From Taklimakanibacter sp050246735 (GTDB lineage Bacteria > Pseudomonadota > Alphaproteobacteria > Rhizobiales > Aestuariivirgaceae), in assembly GCA_050246735.1 (NCBI GenBank), contig JBFWVM010000005.1, positions 62,001 through 126,000 on the forward strand: a DNA stretch of 64,000 bases, given 5' to 3'. Shown here piece after piece: positions 7,810 through 16,555 of the stretch. How positions within the stretch are numbered: the stretch's first letter is position 1; each line of letters starts with the position of its first letter. The notes below the pieces were generated by a model, which worked only from the letters and a program-made list of their open reading frames with translations, ran no database searches and was not told the DNA's origin. The position numbers were made by a program, and so were the translations under genes.

Positions 7810-9444
7810 ATGGACGATGCGTGCGCCGCCGTGACCGATAGAAAGAGTCTGGGCTCCTGGGACTATGTGATCGTCGGCGCCGGATCGTCCGGCTGTGTCG
7901 TCGCCAACCGCCTGAGCGCCGATCCGAGGAACCGCGTGCTCCTGCTCGAGGCCGGCGGCTCGGACAACTATCACTGGGTCCACATTCCCGTCGGCTATCT
8001 CTATTGCATGGGCAATCCGCGCACCGACTGGGGCTATCGCACGCGGGCGGAAGCGGGGCTGAACGGCCGCGCCCTCCTCTATCCGCGCGGCAAGGTCCTG
8101 GGCGGCTGCTCCTCCATCAACGGCATGATCTACATGCGCGGCCAGGCGCAGGATTACGATCACTGGCGCCAGCTCGGCAATCCCGGCTGGGGCTGGGACG
8201 ATGTCCTGCCGCTGTTCCGCAAGTCCGAGGACCATTACCGTCTCGGCGGCCCCTTCCATGGCCAGGGCGGCGAGCTGCGCGTCGAGCGCCAGCGCCTGTC
8301 CTGGCCGATCCTCGATGCGGTGCGCGACGCCGCCGAGGAGCTCGGCGTGCCCAAGGTCGAGGATTTCAACACCGGCGACAATGAGGGCTCGTCCTATTTC
8401 GAGGTCAACCAGAAGAGCGGCTTCCGCTTCAACGCGGCGCGCGCCTTCCTGCGCCCGGTGCGTCACCGCCGGAATTTGCGGGTGCTGACCCATGCCCATG
8501 CCGAGCGGATCCGCTTCGCGGGCCGGCGCGCCGCCGGCCTCGACCTGACGCTCGCGGGCGCGCCGGCGCATGTCGATGTCGCGGGCGAGCTCATCCTGTC
8601 GGCCGGCGCCATCGGCACGCCGCAGCTTCTGCAGCTCTCGGGTGTCGGCCCGGCGGGGCTCCTCGCGCAGCATGGCATCGAGGTCCTCGCGGACATGCCG
8701 GGCGTCGGCGGCAATCTCCAGGACCATTTGCAGATCCGCACCATCTTCAAGATCGCCGGCGCGCGCACGCTCAACGAGCTGCAGGCGACCTGGCACGGCA
8801 AGGCCAGGATCGCCTTGGAATATGCGCTCCGCCGCAGCGGCCCGATGTCGATGGCGCCGAGCCAGCTCGGCATCTTCATGCGCTCCGATCCGCGTTACGC
8901 GACCGCCAATATCGAATTCCACGTGCAGCCGCTGTCGCTCGACAGCTTCGGCGAGCCCCTGCACGGCTTTCCGGCGGTCACGGTCTCGGTCTGCAATCTC
9001 AGGCCCGAATCGCGCGGCTTCGTGCGCATCGTCTCGCCCGATCCTCGCCGTCATCCGGAGATCGCGCCCAACTATCTCGCGACCGACAACGACCGGTCGG
9101 TGGCGGCGGACTCGATCCGCGCCGCGCGCCGCCTGATGGCGACCGGGCGCCTTTCCGCCTACCGGCCGGTCGAGCTCAAGCCGGGCCCGGAGATCACCGC
9201 TCCCGAAGACCTCATGCGCGCCGCGGGCGACATCGCGACGACGATCTTCCACCCCGTCGGCACCGCGCGCATGGGCAGCGATGCGCAGGCGGTGGTCGAT
9301 CCCGAACTGCGCCTGCGCGGCATGGAGCGCCTGCGCCTCGCCGACGCCTCGATCATGCCGACGATCGTCTCCGGCAACACCCATGCGCCGGCGGTGATGA
9401 TCGGCGAGAAGGCGGCGGCGTTCGTTCTCGGCGCGCGGGGATGA
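7810..9444 (+). CDS. GMC family oxidoreductase (second copy)
   Basis: FAD-dependent GMC protein of 544 residues, paralogous to the one at 5067. It has GAGSSG at 23-28, the WP/YPRGKVLGGCSSINGM signature, catalytic H481 (FHPVGTARMG) and N523 (SGNTHAPA). It is 54 bp downstream of the lyase and probably cotranscribed. The ribosome site before ATG 7810 is weak. The overall resemblance to choline/alcohol dehydrogenases is clear, but betaine synthesis is not supported because no betaine aldehyde dehydrogenase is nearby. It ends facing the ECF sigma factor, 16 bp away. Confidence 0.92.
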   Translation: MDDACAAVTDRKSLGSWDYVIVGAGSSGCVVANRLSADPRNRVLLLEAGGSDNYHWVHIPVGYLYCMGNPRTDWGYRTRAEAGLNGRALLYPRGKVLGGCSSINGMIYMRGQAQDYDHWRQLGNPGWGWDDVLPLFRKSEDHYRLGGPFHGQGGELRVERQRLSWPILDAVRDAAEELGVPKVEDFNTGDNEGSSYFEVNQKSGFRFNAARAFLRPVRHRRNLRVLTHAHAERIRFAGRRAAGLDLTLAGAPAHVDVAGELILSAGAIGTPQLLQLSGVGPAGLLAQHGIEVLADMPGVGGNLQDHLQIRTIFKIAGARTLNELQATWHGKARIALEYALRRSGPMSMAPSQLGIFMRSDPRYATANIEFHVQPLSLDSFGEPLHGFPAVTVSVCNLRPESRGFVRIVSPDPRRHPEIAPNYLATDNDRSVAADSIRAARRLMATGRLSAYRPVELKPGPEITAPEDLMRAAGDIATTIFHPVGTARMGSDAQAVVDPELRLRGMERLRLADASIMPTIVSGNTHAPAVMIGEKAAAFVLGARG

Positions 9445-9460
9445 GGTTGTCCCCGTGGGA

Positions 9461-9985
9461 TCAGGAGTCGAGCCCGAGCATGGCGCGCATCCTGTCGCGA
9501 CCGCGGGCGAGACGCGACATGACCGTGCCGATCGGAATGCCGAGCGCGGTCGCGGTCTCCTGGTAGCTCAGCTGCCTGAGCGCAACCAGGACGACCACGT
9601 CGCGCTGCTCCCTCGGCAGGCTGTCGATGGCGCGGCAGGCCCGGTTGAGGTCGGTGACGTGCTCCTGCGCCGCCTCGCGTCCTTCGCAGGCCGTCATCGA
9701 CTGGCTCCTGGCATAGGCGCCGCGCACCGCCGCCTGGCGGCAATGGCTGACATGGAGATTGTGCATGACGGTGAACAGCCACGGCCGGAGATTGGCCCGG
9801 CCGTCGAAGAGATGGCGCCGGCTCAGGGCGCGCGCCAGGCAATCCTGCACCAGGTCCTCGGCCAGATGCGCGCATCTGGTGAGCCGCAGGGCATATGTCC
9901 TGAGCGTCGGCAGCTCGGCGAGGATGGTCTGGTCGGCATAGCCGCGTCGGGCGGTCTTCCGGTCGGAGTCATGGGCGACATGCAT
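9461..9985 (-). CDS. RNA polymerase sigma factor, ECF subfamily
   Basis: ECF sigma factor of 174 residues. Region 2 is at about 20-90 (LTRCAHLAEDLVQDCLARAL, ..NLRPWLFTVMHNLHVSHCR) and region 4 at about 118-168 (LPREQRDVVVLVALRQLSYQETATALGIPIGTV..), with the standard helix-turn-helix. No anti-sigma gene is adjacent. The divergent neighbours are a winged-helix/hydrolase protein and a caspase-fold protein, which may be its targets. A perfect palindrome (9989-10000) covers the ribosome-site region just before the start. Confidence 0.93.
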   Translation of the reverse strand: MHVAHDSDRKTARRGYADQTILAELPTLRTYALRLTRCAHLAEDLVQDCLARALSRRHLFDGRANLRPWLFTVMHNLHVSHCRQAAVRGAYARSQSMTACEGREAAQEHVTDLNRACRAIDSLPREQRDVVVLVALRQLSYQETATALGIPIGTVMSRLARGRDRMRAMLGLDS

Positions 9986-10347
9986 CGGAAAGGATCCTTT
10001 TCAGCACGGCTCGCGCCGGCTTAATCGCGTTCGTGATATGGGAGAGGCCGGATCCGGCGGATCGCCGCGGGCCGGCATGGCGTCGGAGATGTTTCTCGTC
10101 AGTGCATCCGACCTGTCTCGCGGGACGAACCCTCGTCCGCAGTATGGGGAAAGCGGCCCTGCCTTGCTTGAACGCGGTCTTGATTTTTCCTTGAGATGCC
10201 CTTGATTTCCGCCGGCCCGTTCGCTCCGCGACAAGGAACACCGCGCGGGACGATCACCATGGCGGCGCTGCCGCCCATGCGGTTTGAATGCGGGCCGTTT
10301 TTGGACTATCACCCCCGCCGGGGCCGGCCATCTTCCCGGGGGTTGGA
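9986..10347. other. Divergent gap between ECF sigma factor and winged-helix/hydrolase gene
   Basis: This 362-bp gap holds no convincing gene; the open frames in it lack coding character and cross the divergent promoters. Visible elements are the palindrome at 9989-10000 and a small stem ggacga/tcgtcc at 10123-10128 and 10133-10138. I could not identify a clear ECF -35/-10 pair in either direction. Confidence 0.5.
9989..10000. promoter_or_regulatory. 12-bp palindrome over the sigma-factor ribosome site
   Basis: aaaggatccttt is a perfect palindrome ending 4 bp before the ECF sigma start codon; read on the minus strand it contains the AAGGA ribosome site. It could be an operator or fold into a stem that hides the ribosome site. 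Confidence 0.4.
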
Positions 10348-11535
10348 GTGATCTATCGGTTTGGCGAATACCAGATAGATACCGACGTGTTCGAGCTCCG
10401 GCGCGGCGGCGAGGTCGTCAGGGTCGAGCCCCAGGTTTTCGATCTTCTCGTCTATCTGATCGCCCATCGCGGCCGCGTGGTGAGCCAGGGCGAGCTCCTC
10501 GATGCGATCTGGTCGGGCAAGATCGTCTCGCTCTCGACTCTCGCCAGCCGCATCAATGCCGCCCGCTCGGCGATCGGCGACAGCGGAGCGGCGCAGAAGC
10601 TCATCCGCACCATTCAGCGCAAGGGCTTCCGCTTCATCGGCGAGGTCGGCGAAACCGCCGCAGGCGCGGCCGCGGCGACGCCCGCCGCGGCGGTCGGCGA
10701 CCAGGAGATCCGCTTCTGCACCACCGTCGACAAGGTCCGCATCGCCTACGCCATGGCGGGGACGGGCCTCCCGGTGGTCAAGGCCGGCAATTGGCTCAAC
10801 CACCTCGACCATGACTGGAAGAGCCCGGTCTGGAGCCATCTTCTCAGATGGCTGGCCGCGCAGCGCCGGCTCGTCCGCTACGACGCGCGCGGCAACGGCC
10901 TGTCCGACTGGAATGTCGGCGACATCTCCTTCGACGCCTATGTGCGCGATCTCGAAAGCGTGGTCGATGCGGCCGGCCTCGGGCGCTTCGCCCTGTTCGG
11001 GATATCGCAGGGCGTCGCCGTCTGCATCGCCTATGCCGCGAAGCATCCCGAGCGCGTCAGCCGCCTCGTCCTCTATGGCGGCTTCGCCCGCGGCCGGCGC
11101 ATCCGCGGCACCCTCGACGACATCGAGCAGGCGGAAGCATTGATCACCCTGATGCGGACCGGCTGGGGCCAGGAGAATCCGGCCTTCCGCCAGGTTTTCA
11201 CCTCCATGTTCCTGCCCGGCGGCACGCCCGAGCAGATGCAGTGGTTCAACGACCTTCAGAAGACGACGACGTCGCCCAACAATGCGGTGCGGATGCGCTT
11301 CGTCTCCGACACGCTCGACGTCAGCGGTCTTTTGGCCGAGGTCAGGGCGCCGACCCTCGTCCTGCATTGCAAGGACGACGCGGTGCAGCCATTTTCCGAG
11401 GGCATGTTCATCGCCGCCGGCATTCCCGGCGCCCGCTTCGTGGCGCTGGAGGGGCGCAACCATCTCATCCTCGAAAACGATCCGGGCTGGCCGGGCTTCC
11501 GCGACGAGGTGGCGCGCTTCCTGAGCGGGGACTGA
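10348..11535 (+). CDS. Winged-helix DNA-binding domain fused to alpha/beta hydrolase
   Basis: Protein of 395 residues from GTG 10348; an upstream ATG at 10288 would add 20 residues without family character. Residues 1-95 are an OmpR/PhoB-type winged helix (YRFGEYQIDTDVFELRRGGE, .. FDLLVYLIAHRGRVVSQGELLDAIW .., RKGFRFIGEV), as in CadC-like regulators without a receiver domain. Residues 125-395 form an alpha/beta hydrolase with nucleophile S220 (GISQG), acid D343/D344 (HCKDD) and H372 (GRNHLI), so the triad appears intact. The next gene starts close behind it. Role inferred: a regulator whose sensor has an enzyme fold, or an enzyme that controls its own promoter. Ligand unknown. Confidence 0.85.
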   Translation: MIYRFGEYQIDTDVFELRRGGEVVRVEPQVFDLLVYLIAHRGRVVSQGELLDAIWSGKIVSLSTLASRINAARSAIGDSGAAQKLIRTIQRKGFRFIGEVGETAAGAAAATPAAAVGDQEIRFCTTVDKVRIAYAMAGTGLPVVKAGNWLNHLDHDWKSPVWSHLLRWLAAQRRLVRYDARGNGLSDWNVGDISFDAYVRDLESVVDAAGLGRFALFGISQGVAVCIAYAAKHPERVSRLVLYGGFARGRRIRGTLDDIEQAEALITLMRTGWGQENPAFRQVFTSMFLPGGTPEQMQWFNDLQKTTTSPNNAVRMRFVSDTLDVSGLLAEVRAPTLVLHCKDDAVQPFSEGMFIAAGIPGARFVALEGRNHLILENDPGWPGFRDEVARFLSGD

Positions 11536-11617
11536 CTTGCGTCTGCGTGGGTTCCGTCATCCGGCCTTTCTTCGGTCACGCACTTCCGTTAGCCTCCCGT
11601 TCCTCGGCAGGCTCATC

Positions 11618-14605
11618 GTGACGGCGTTCAGGCACTGGCTGGTTTTCCTCCTGATCTGGCTTCTGGGCGGCCTTGCGGCTTCCGCCCAGGACGCAAAGCC
11701 CTTGCGCGGCGTCGCCCTCGTCATCGGCCAGGCCAACTATGCCCATATCGCGCCGCTGCCCAATGCCGGATCCGACGCGCGCGCCATCGGCAGGCTGATG
11801 ACGGACCTGGGCTTCGAGACGCGCCTGGCGCCAGACCGCAACGCCAGGGCGCTGAAGCGCGAGATCGAGCGCTTCATCGAGGACGCCGAAGGCGCCGATG
11901 CCGCCGTCGTCTACTATGCCGGCCATGGAATAGAGGCGGGGGGCGAGAACTGGCTGGTTCCGGTCGACGCCGATCTGGCCTCTCTCGCCGATGCGCGCGA
12001 GCGCCTGGTGGCGTCGTCGCAACTGGTGGAGCGGCTCAGGCGGACGGTGCCGGTGGTGATCGTCCTCCTCGATGCCTGCCGCAGCTCGCCCTTTCCGCCC
12101 GATGCGCTTCTCAGGCCCGATGCCGGATCGCCGGCCGCACCGGTCGTCCCGGCCGGCCTCATGCCCGCGCGCGGCATGACGGCGCTCGCCGACCAGCCGG
12201 CATCGGTCGAGAATGTCGCCATGCTGATGGGCTTCGCCGCCGAGCCGGGCCATGCGGCGCTCGATGGGCCGCAAGGCGGCCATTCGCCCTATGCGCAAGC
12301 CTTGCTGCGCCATCTCTCGGCGCTCGCCGGCACCGAGTTCGGCGACGTCATGACCATGGTCGCCGAGGAGGTCTATCTGGCGACCGAGACGCGCCAGCGG
12401 CCCTGGGTCAATGCCAGCCTGCGCCGGCGTCTCTATTTCGGCATGGCGCCGGAGGCGGGCGACAAGGACGAGACGCTGATCACCGGCGAGCGCCGCAGGC
12501 TGCTTCTCACCATCGCGGCTCTTCCCGCCGCCGGCCGCCGGCAGGTCGAGGAGATCGCCAGATCCGACGCGGTGCCGCTCGCCTCCCTCTATGGCATGTT
12601 GCGCGCGCTGGGCGCCGAGGCGCCGAAGGACCCGGCGGCGCTCGATGCGGTGCTGCGCGCCCAGGCCGAGAAGCTCAAATCGGTGCTGGCCGAGAATGCC
12701 GTGCTGAAGAGCAGCGATCCGGACATCATCCGCCTGTCGTCGCTCGCCGATCGCGCCGTCGCGGAAGGCGCCATCGAGACGGCGGTGGCGTTTCGCGAGC
12801 AGGCCAAGGCGAAGGCCGCGTCTCTGGCACCGACCCTGGATCAGACCGAAGCCGCGCTCGCCGCCCGCCGGCTGGAGCTCGCGGAGGTCTATGCGAAGAG
12901 CGGCGAGACCTACACGCTCGCTTTCGACTTCCCCGCGGCCGCGGCCGATTTCGAGCAGGCTTTCGCTCAAATCCGGCGCTGGGACGAGGCGCTGGCCTGG
13001 AAATACAAGAAGCGCGAAGGCGAATCCTGGGCGGCGCTCGGCTTCTTCAAGGGCGACAAGATCGGTCTGGACCGCGCGCGGGCGGCTTTCGAAGAGGCGG
13101 GACGCCTGGTGAGCCTCGAAGACAACCCGCAGGAATGGATCGACACCGCGGCCGGCCTGGGGCTGGCATTGCGTATCCAGGGCGAGCGCGAGCCGGGCAC
13201 CGCGACGCTTCGCCAGGCGGTCGAGGGGATGGAGGCGGCGCTGGCGCGTCGGCCCGGCATCGAGGCGGAGGCCGACTGGTCCATTCTGCAGAACAATCTG
13301 GCCGTCGCTTTGTGGCGTCTCGGCGAGCGCGAGCCGGGCACGGTGTCGCTCGAAGCGGCGAGCCGCGCCTTCGAGGCCGCCCTCGCCGACGTCCCTGCGG
13401 ACGCAACACCGGTCTCGCGCGCGCTCATCGAGAACAATCTCGGCGTCGTCCTCACCGCCGTCGGCCAGCGGCAAAGCACGTCCGCCGCCTTCGATCGCGC
13501 CGTCACGGTCCTCGATACGGCGCTTGCCCGGATTTCCCGGGAAGAGGCCCGGGGCAGCTGGGCCGTCATGCAGAACAATCTCGCGACCGCGCTCAGCTAC
13601 AAGGGGCAAAGAGAGAGCGGCGCGGAAACGCTGGAAAGATCCGCCGCCGCCTATCGCGCCGCCATTGGCGCGCTCGACCGTCAAACCGCTCCGCTCGCCT
13701 GGGCCACGGCGACCAACAATCTCGGCATGGTGCTCCTGCGCCTCGGACAGATGCAGCCGGGCAACGACAATCTTGTCGCGGCGGCGAAGGAATTCGCTGC
13801 CGCGCTCGAGGAGATGACTCGCGAACGCAACCCGCTGGACTGGGCCGAGGTCGAGACCAACAGGGGATTGGCGGTGTCGGCCCTGGGCCAGAGAGAGGCG
13901 GGCACGGAGAGGCTCGTGGAAGCGATAGCCATCTTCGAAGCGGCGATGGCGGTGAAGACCCATGAAGTCTCGCCCCTGTCTTGGGCCAACAACCAGATGA
14001 ATCTGGGCGTGGCCCTGTTCGCTCTCGGCCAGCGCGAGACCGGGACCCGGTCCCTCGAGCGCGCCGTCGCGGCCTTCACCGCGGCCCTCACCGAGATCAC
14101 CCGCGACCGCGCGCCGCTCGACTGGGCCGCGACGACGATCAATCTCGGCGCCACGCTGGCCGCTATCGGCGTGCGCGAAGCAGGCCTCGACTCCTTCGAC
14201 AGGGCGGCGGACGTGTTTCGCCGCGCTCTCGCCACGGACTTCCGCGCCGAGATGCCCTCCTACTGGGCCGATATTCACTTTCATCTCGGCAATGTTCTGG
14301 TGGAGAAGGCCCGGCGCGAGACCGGGACGGCGTCGCTGGACGAGGCCGAGGCCGTCTATCGCGCGGCCCAGACCGAGATGACGCGCGAGCGCTCGCTCAT
14401 CTACTGGGCCAATCTCGAGACCAGCATCGCCACCGTCCATGTCATGAGGGGCCAGCGCTCCGACAGGAGAAGTGAGTATGAGGCGGCCAGGACCTCGACC
14501 CTCGCTGCCTGGGACGCCTATAAGGCGGCCGCCGTCACCAGCCAGGACGCCGATTTCGCGGCGCGCCTCGCCCAGATCGACGCCGCCATCGCCGATCTCG
14601 AATAG
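11618..14605 (+). CDS. Caspase-fold (peptidase C14) protein with C-terminal helical repeats
   Basis: About 995 residues from GTG 11618; a TTG at 11537 would add 27 residues before the signal sequence, which is less likely. Residues 1-25 (FRHWLVFLLIWLLGGLAASAQ) are a signal peptide or anchor. Residues 30-290 form a caspase/metacaspase domain with His103 (YYAGHG) and Cys154 (LLDACRSS). Residues ~505-960 contain ten units of about 50 residues with the consensus W-x7-NNLG-x5-LG-x-RE-x-GT, a tetratricopeptide-like array. The domain order fits a periplasmic protease or scaffold that binds partners through the repeats. It follows the winged-helix/hydrolase gene by 82 bp and probably shares its transcript. 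Substrate unknown. Confidence 0.87.
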   Translation: MTAFRHWLVFLLIWLLGGLAASAQDAKPLRGVALVIGQANYAHIAPLPNAGSDARAIGRLMTDLGFETRLAPDRNARALKREIERFIEDAEGADAAVVYYAGHGIEAGGENWLVPVDADLASLADARERLVASSQLVERLRRTVPVVIVLLDACRSSPFPPDALLRPDAGSPAAPVVPAGLMPARGMTALADQPASVENVAMLMGFAAEPGHAALDGPQGGHSPYAQALLRHLSALAGTEFGDVMTMVAEEVYLATETRQRPWVNASLRRRLYFGMAPEAGDKDETLITGERRRLLLTIAALPAAGRRQVEEIARSDAVPLASLYGMLRALGAEAPKDPAALDAVLRAQAEKLKSVLAENAVLKSSDPDIIRLSSLADRAVAEGAIETAVAFREQAKAKAASLAPTLDQTEAALAARRLELAEVYAKSGETYTLAFDFPAAAADFEQAFAQIRRWDEALAWKYKKREGESWAALGFFKGDKIGLDRARAAFEEAGRLVSLEDNPQEWIDTAAGLGLALRIQGEREPGTATLRQAVEGMEAALARRPGIEAEADWSILQNNLAVALWRLGEREPGTVSLEAASRAFEAALADVPADATPVSRALIENNLGVVLTAVGQRQSTSAAFDRAVTVLDTALARISREEARGSWAVMQNNLATALSYKGQRESGAETLERSAAAYRAAIGALDRQTAPLAWATATNNLGMVLLRLGQMQPGNDNLVAAAKEFAAALEEMTRERNPLDWAEVETNRGLAVSALGQREAGTERLVEAIAIFEAAMAVKTHEVSPLSWANNQMNLGVALFALGQRETGTRSLERAVAAFTAALTEITRDRAPLDWAATTINLGATLAAIGVREAGLDSFDRAADVFRRALATDFRAEMPSYWADIHFHLGNVLVEKARRETGTASLDEAEAVYRAAQTEMTRERSLIYWANLETSIATVHVMRGQRSDRRSEYEAARTSTLAAWDAYKAAAVTSQDADFAARLAQIDAAIADLE

Positions 14606-14606
14606 C

Positions 14607-15575
14607 TCAGGCCGGATTGTGGCAGGTGAAGCGGTGATCGCCTGACGCGGCATGCGCGACCGGCCTCGCGGTCGTGCAGACGGGCAGCCGATGGATGCAG
14701 CGCGGATGGAACTCGCAGCCCGGCGGGCGGTTGAGCAGGCTCGGCGTCTCGCCCTCCGCCTCGATGATCTCCGCCGCGGCGTCGGGATCGGGCTTGAGAT
14801 TGGCCGAAAGGAGTGCCGTCGTGTAGCGGTGGCGCGGCGCCTGGAAGACCGCCGCGCTGCGGCCGTCCTCGACGATGCGGCCGAGATACATGACCGCCAT
14901 GCGCTCCGCCACATGGCGCACGATGTTGAGATTGTGGGTGATCATCAGGAAGGCGGTGCCGTAGCGCGCCTGGAGGTCCCGCATGAGGTTGAGGACCTCG
15001 CCCTGCACGGAGACGTCGAGGCCGGCGGTCGGCTCGTCAGCGATGACGAGCCTGGGCCTGAGCGCCAGGGCGCGCGCCACGCTGACGCGCCGCGCCTGGC
15101 CGCCGGACAACTGATGCGGATAGCGCTCGGCGAAATGCCCGGGGAGGCCCACATCCGCGAGCAGTCCGGCGATCTTCTTCCCGAGATCCCCCGTCTCGCC
15201 ATGCACCCTGAAGGGCTCGGCCAGGATGGAGCGCACCTTGAGACGCGGGCTGAGCGAGCCGACCGGGTCCTGGAAGATCATGGCGATCTCGCGCCGCACC
15301 GGGCGCAGGCGGGACTCGCTCAAGCCAGAGATCGGACGCCCTTCGAAGGCGATGCACCCTCGATGCAGCGGTACGAGGCCGACGACCGCGCGCGCCAGCG
15401 TGGTCTTGCCGGATCCGGATTCGCCGACGAGGGCGTAGGTCTTGCCCGCCTCGAGGGCGAAGGACACCTGCGACACCGCCTCGATGAAAGCGGGCTGCCC
15501 GGAAAGCCGCGCCGCGAGCCGGCTGCCGGCCGGAAAGCGGATGCTCACGTCCTCCACCTCGAGAAGCGCGGTCAT
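14607..15575 (-). CDS. Oligopeptide/dipeptide ABC transporter ATP-binding protein (DppF/OppF type)
   Basis: ATPase of 322 residues with Walker A GESGSGKTT, signature LSGGQARR, Walker B LVIADEPTAGLD and switch His (ITHNL). The C-terminal Cys-rich oligo_HPY segment (CEFHPRCIHRLPVC) marks the Dpp/Opp class. It is last in the SBP-B-C-D-F operon and overlaps the D subunit stop by 4 bp. It is convergent with the caspase gene, the two stop codons being 1 bp apart. Confidence 0.93.
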   Translation of the reverse strand: MTALLEVEDVSIRFPAGSRLAARLSGQPAFIEAVSQVSFALEAGKTYALVGESGSGKTTLARAVVGLVPLHRGCIAFEGRPISGLSESRLRPVRREIAMIFQDPVGSLSPRLKVRSILAEPFRVHGETGDLGKKIAGLLADVGLPGHFAERYPHQLSGGQARRVSVARALALRPRLVIADEPTAGLDVSVQGEVLNLMRDLQARYGTAFLMITHNLNIVRHVAERMAVMYLGRIVEDGRSAAVFQAPRHRYTTALLSANLKPDPDAAAEIIEAEGETPSLLNRPPGCEFHPRCIHRLPVCTTARPVAHAASGDHRFTCHNPA

Positions 15576-16555
15576 GGCCGGGCAGGCTCGCGCGCTTTGT
15601 GGCAGTCCGCCTCATGATCGCAGCCCACCGCCACGGTCGGCGGTCTTTCACCGCAGCGTTCGAAACGCTCGGGGCAGCGCGCCGCGAAGACGCAGCCTTG
15701 CGGCAGCCGGACGAGGTCCGGCAGTTCGCCGCCGATGGTCGGCAGCCTGGCCATGGGCTCGGACACGCGGCCGGGGTCGCAGTCGAGGAGCTTGCGCGTA
15801 TAGGGATGGCGCGGGTCGCGGAAGATCCGGCGCACCGGACCGTGCTCGACGACCTCGCCGGCATACATGATGGCGACGCGTTCGCACAGTTCGGCGACGG
15901 CGCCGAGGTGATGCGAGATGAACAGCACCGAGCAGCCGATGTCGCGCTGCAGGTCCTTGATGAGCCGGATGACCTGGACCTCGAGGGTCGCGTCGAGCGC
16001 CGTCGTCGGCTCGTCGGCGATGAGGAGATCGGGCTCGGTCAGGAGCGCCATGGCGATGCAGATGCGCTGGCGCATGCCGCCCGAGAACTGGTGCGGATAG
16101 TGGTCGAGCCGCTTTTCGGCATCGGGCATGCGCACCTTTTCGAGGAAGGCGACGGCGCGTCGGCGCTTTTCCCCGGCGCTGCCGGAGCGCCGGTACTGGA
16201 TGGCGGTCATCTGCGTGCCGATGGTGAGCACGGGGTTGAGCGCCGTCATCGGGTCCTGGAAGATGGTGGTGATGCGCTCGCCGCGCAGGCGCTGCAAGCG
16301 CGTCGCGGCCATGCCGACGATGTCCTCGCCGGCGAAGCCTATATGGCCGGAAGGCTTTTCGGCATTGGCCGGCAGGAGACCGATGATGGAATTGATGAGG
16401 GTGGACTTCCCGCAGCCCGATTCCCCGATGATCCCGACGATCTCGCATCTGCCGACGGTGAGCGAGACGTCGCGCAGCGCCTTGAGCGTGCCGCGCCTTG
16501 TACGGAAAGAGACGGAAAGCCCGGAAATGTCGAGAAGCGCTTCCGCCATGCTCAT
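15572..16555 (-). CDS. Oligopeptide/dipeptide ABC transporter ATP-binding protein (DppD/OppD type)
   Basis: ATPase of 327 residues starting MSMAEALLD at 16555, chosen because it overlaps the upstream permease stop by 4 bp (ATG 16549 is the alternative). It has Walker A GESGCGKST, signature FSGGMRQR, Walker B LLIADEPTTALD and switch His (ISHHL). It ends with the family's Cys cluster (GCVFAARCPERFERC). Pairs with the DppF-type subunit to energise peptide import. Confidence 0.93.
   Translation of the reverse strand: MSMAEALLDISGLSVSFRTRRGTLKALRDVSLTVGRCEIVGIIGESGCGKSTLINSIIGLLPANAEKPSGHIGFAGEDIVGMAATRLQRLRGERITTIFQDPMTALNPVLTIGTQMTAIQYRRSGSAGEKRRRAVAFLEKVRMPDAEKRLDHYPHQFSGGMRQRICIAMALLTEPDLLIADEPTTALDATLEVQVIRLIKDLQRDIGCSVLFISHHLGAVAELCERVAIMYAGEVVEHGPVRRIFRDPRHPYTRKLLDCDPGRVSEPMARLPTIGGELPDLVRLPQGCVFAARCPERFERCGERPPTVAVGCDHEADCHKAREPARP

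Noticed and set aside
6712..9384. Long minus-strand open frame opposite the lyase and second GMC gene
   Set aside because: Antisense to two genes with intact catalytic motifs; no domain seen.
7810..9444. Choline dehydrogenase BetA for the second GMC protein
   Set aside because: Family resemblance is general; no betaine aldehyde dehydrogenase, choline importer or BetI is nearby.
10001..10312. Minus-strand frames between the sigma factor and winged-helix gene, considered as an anti-sigma factor
   Set aside because: No membrane helix, no zinc-binding anti-sigma motif and no coding character.
11576..14914. Very long minus-strand open frame opposite the caspase-repeat gene
   Set aside because: It lies antisense to a gene with clear domains; its composition (Arg, Gly, Ala, His rich) is what GC-rich antisense frames produce.
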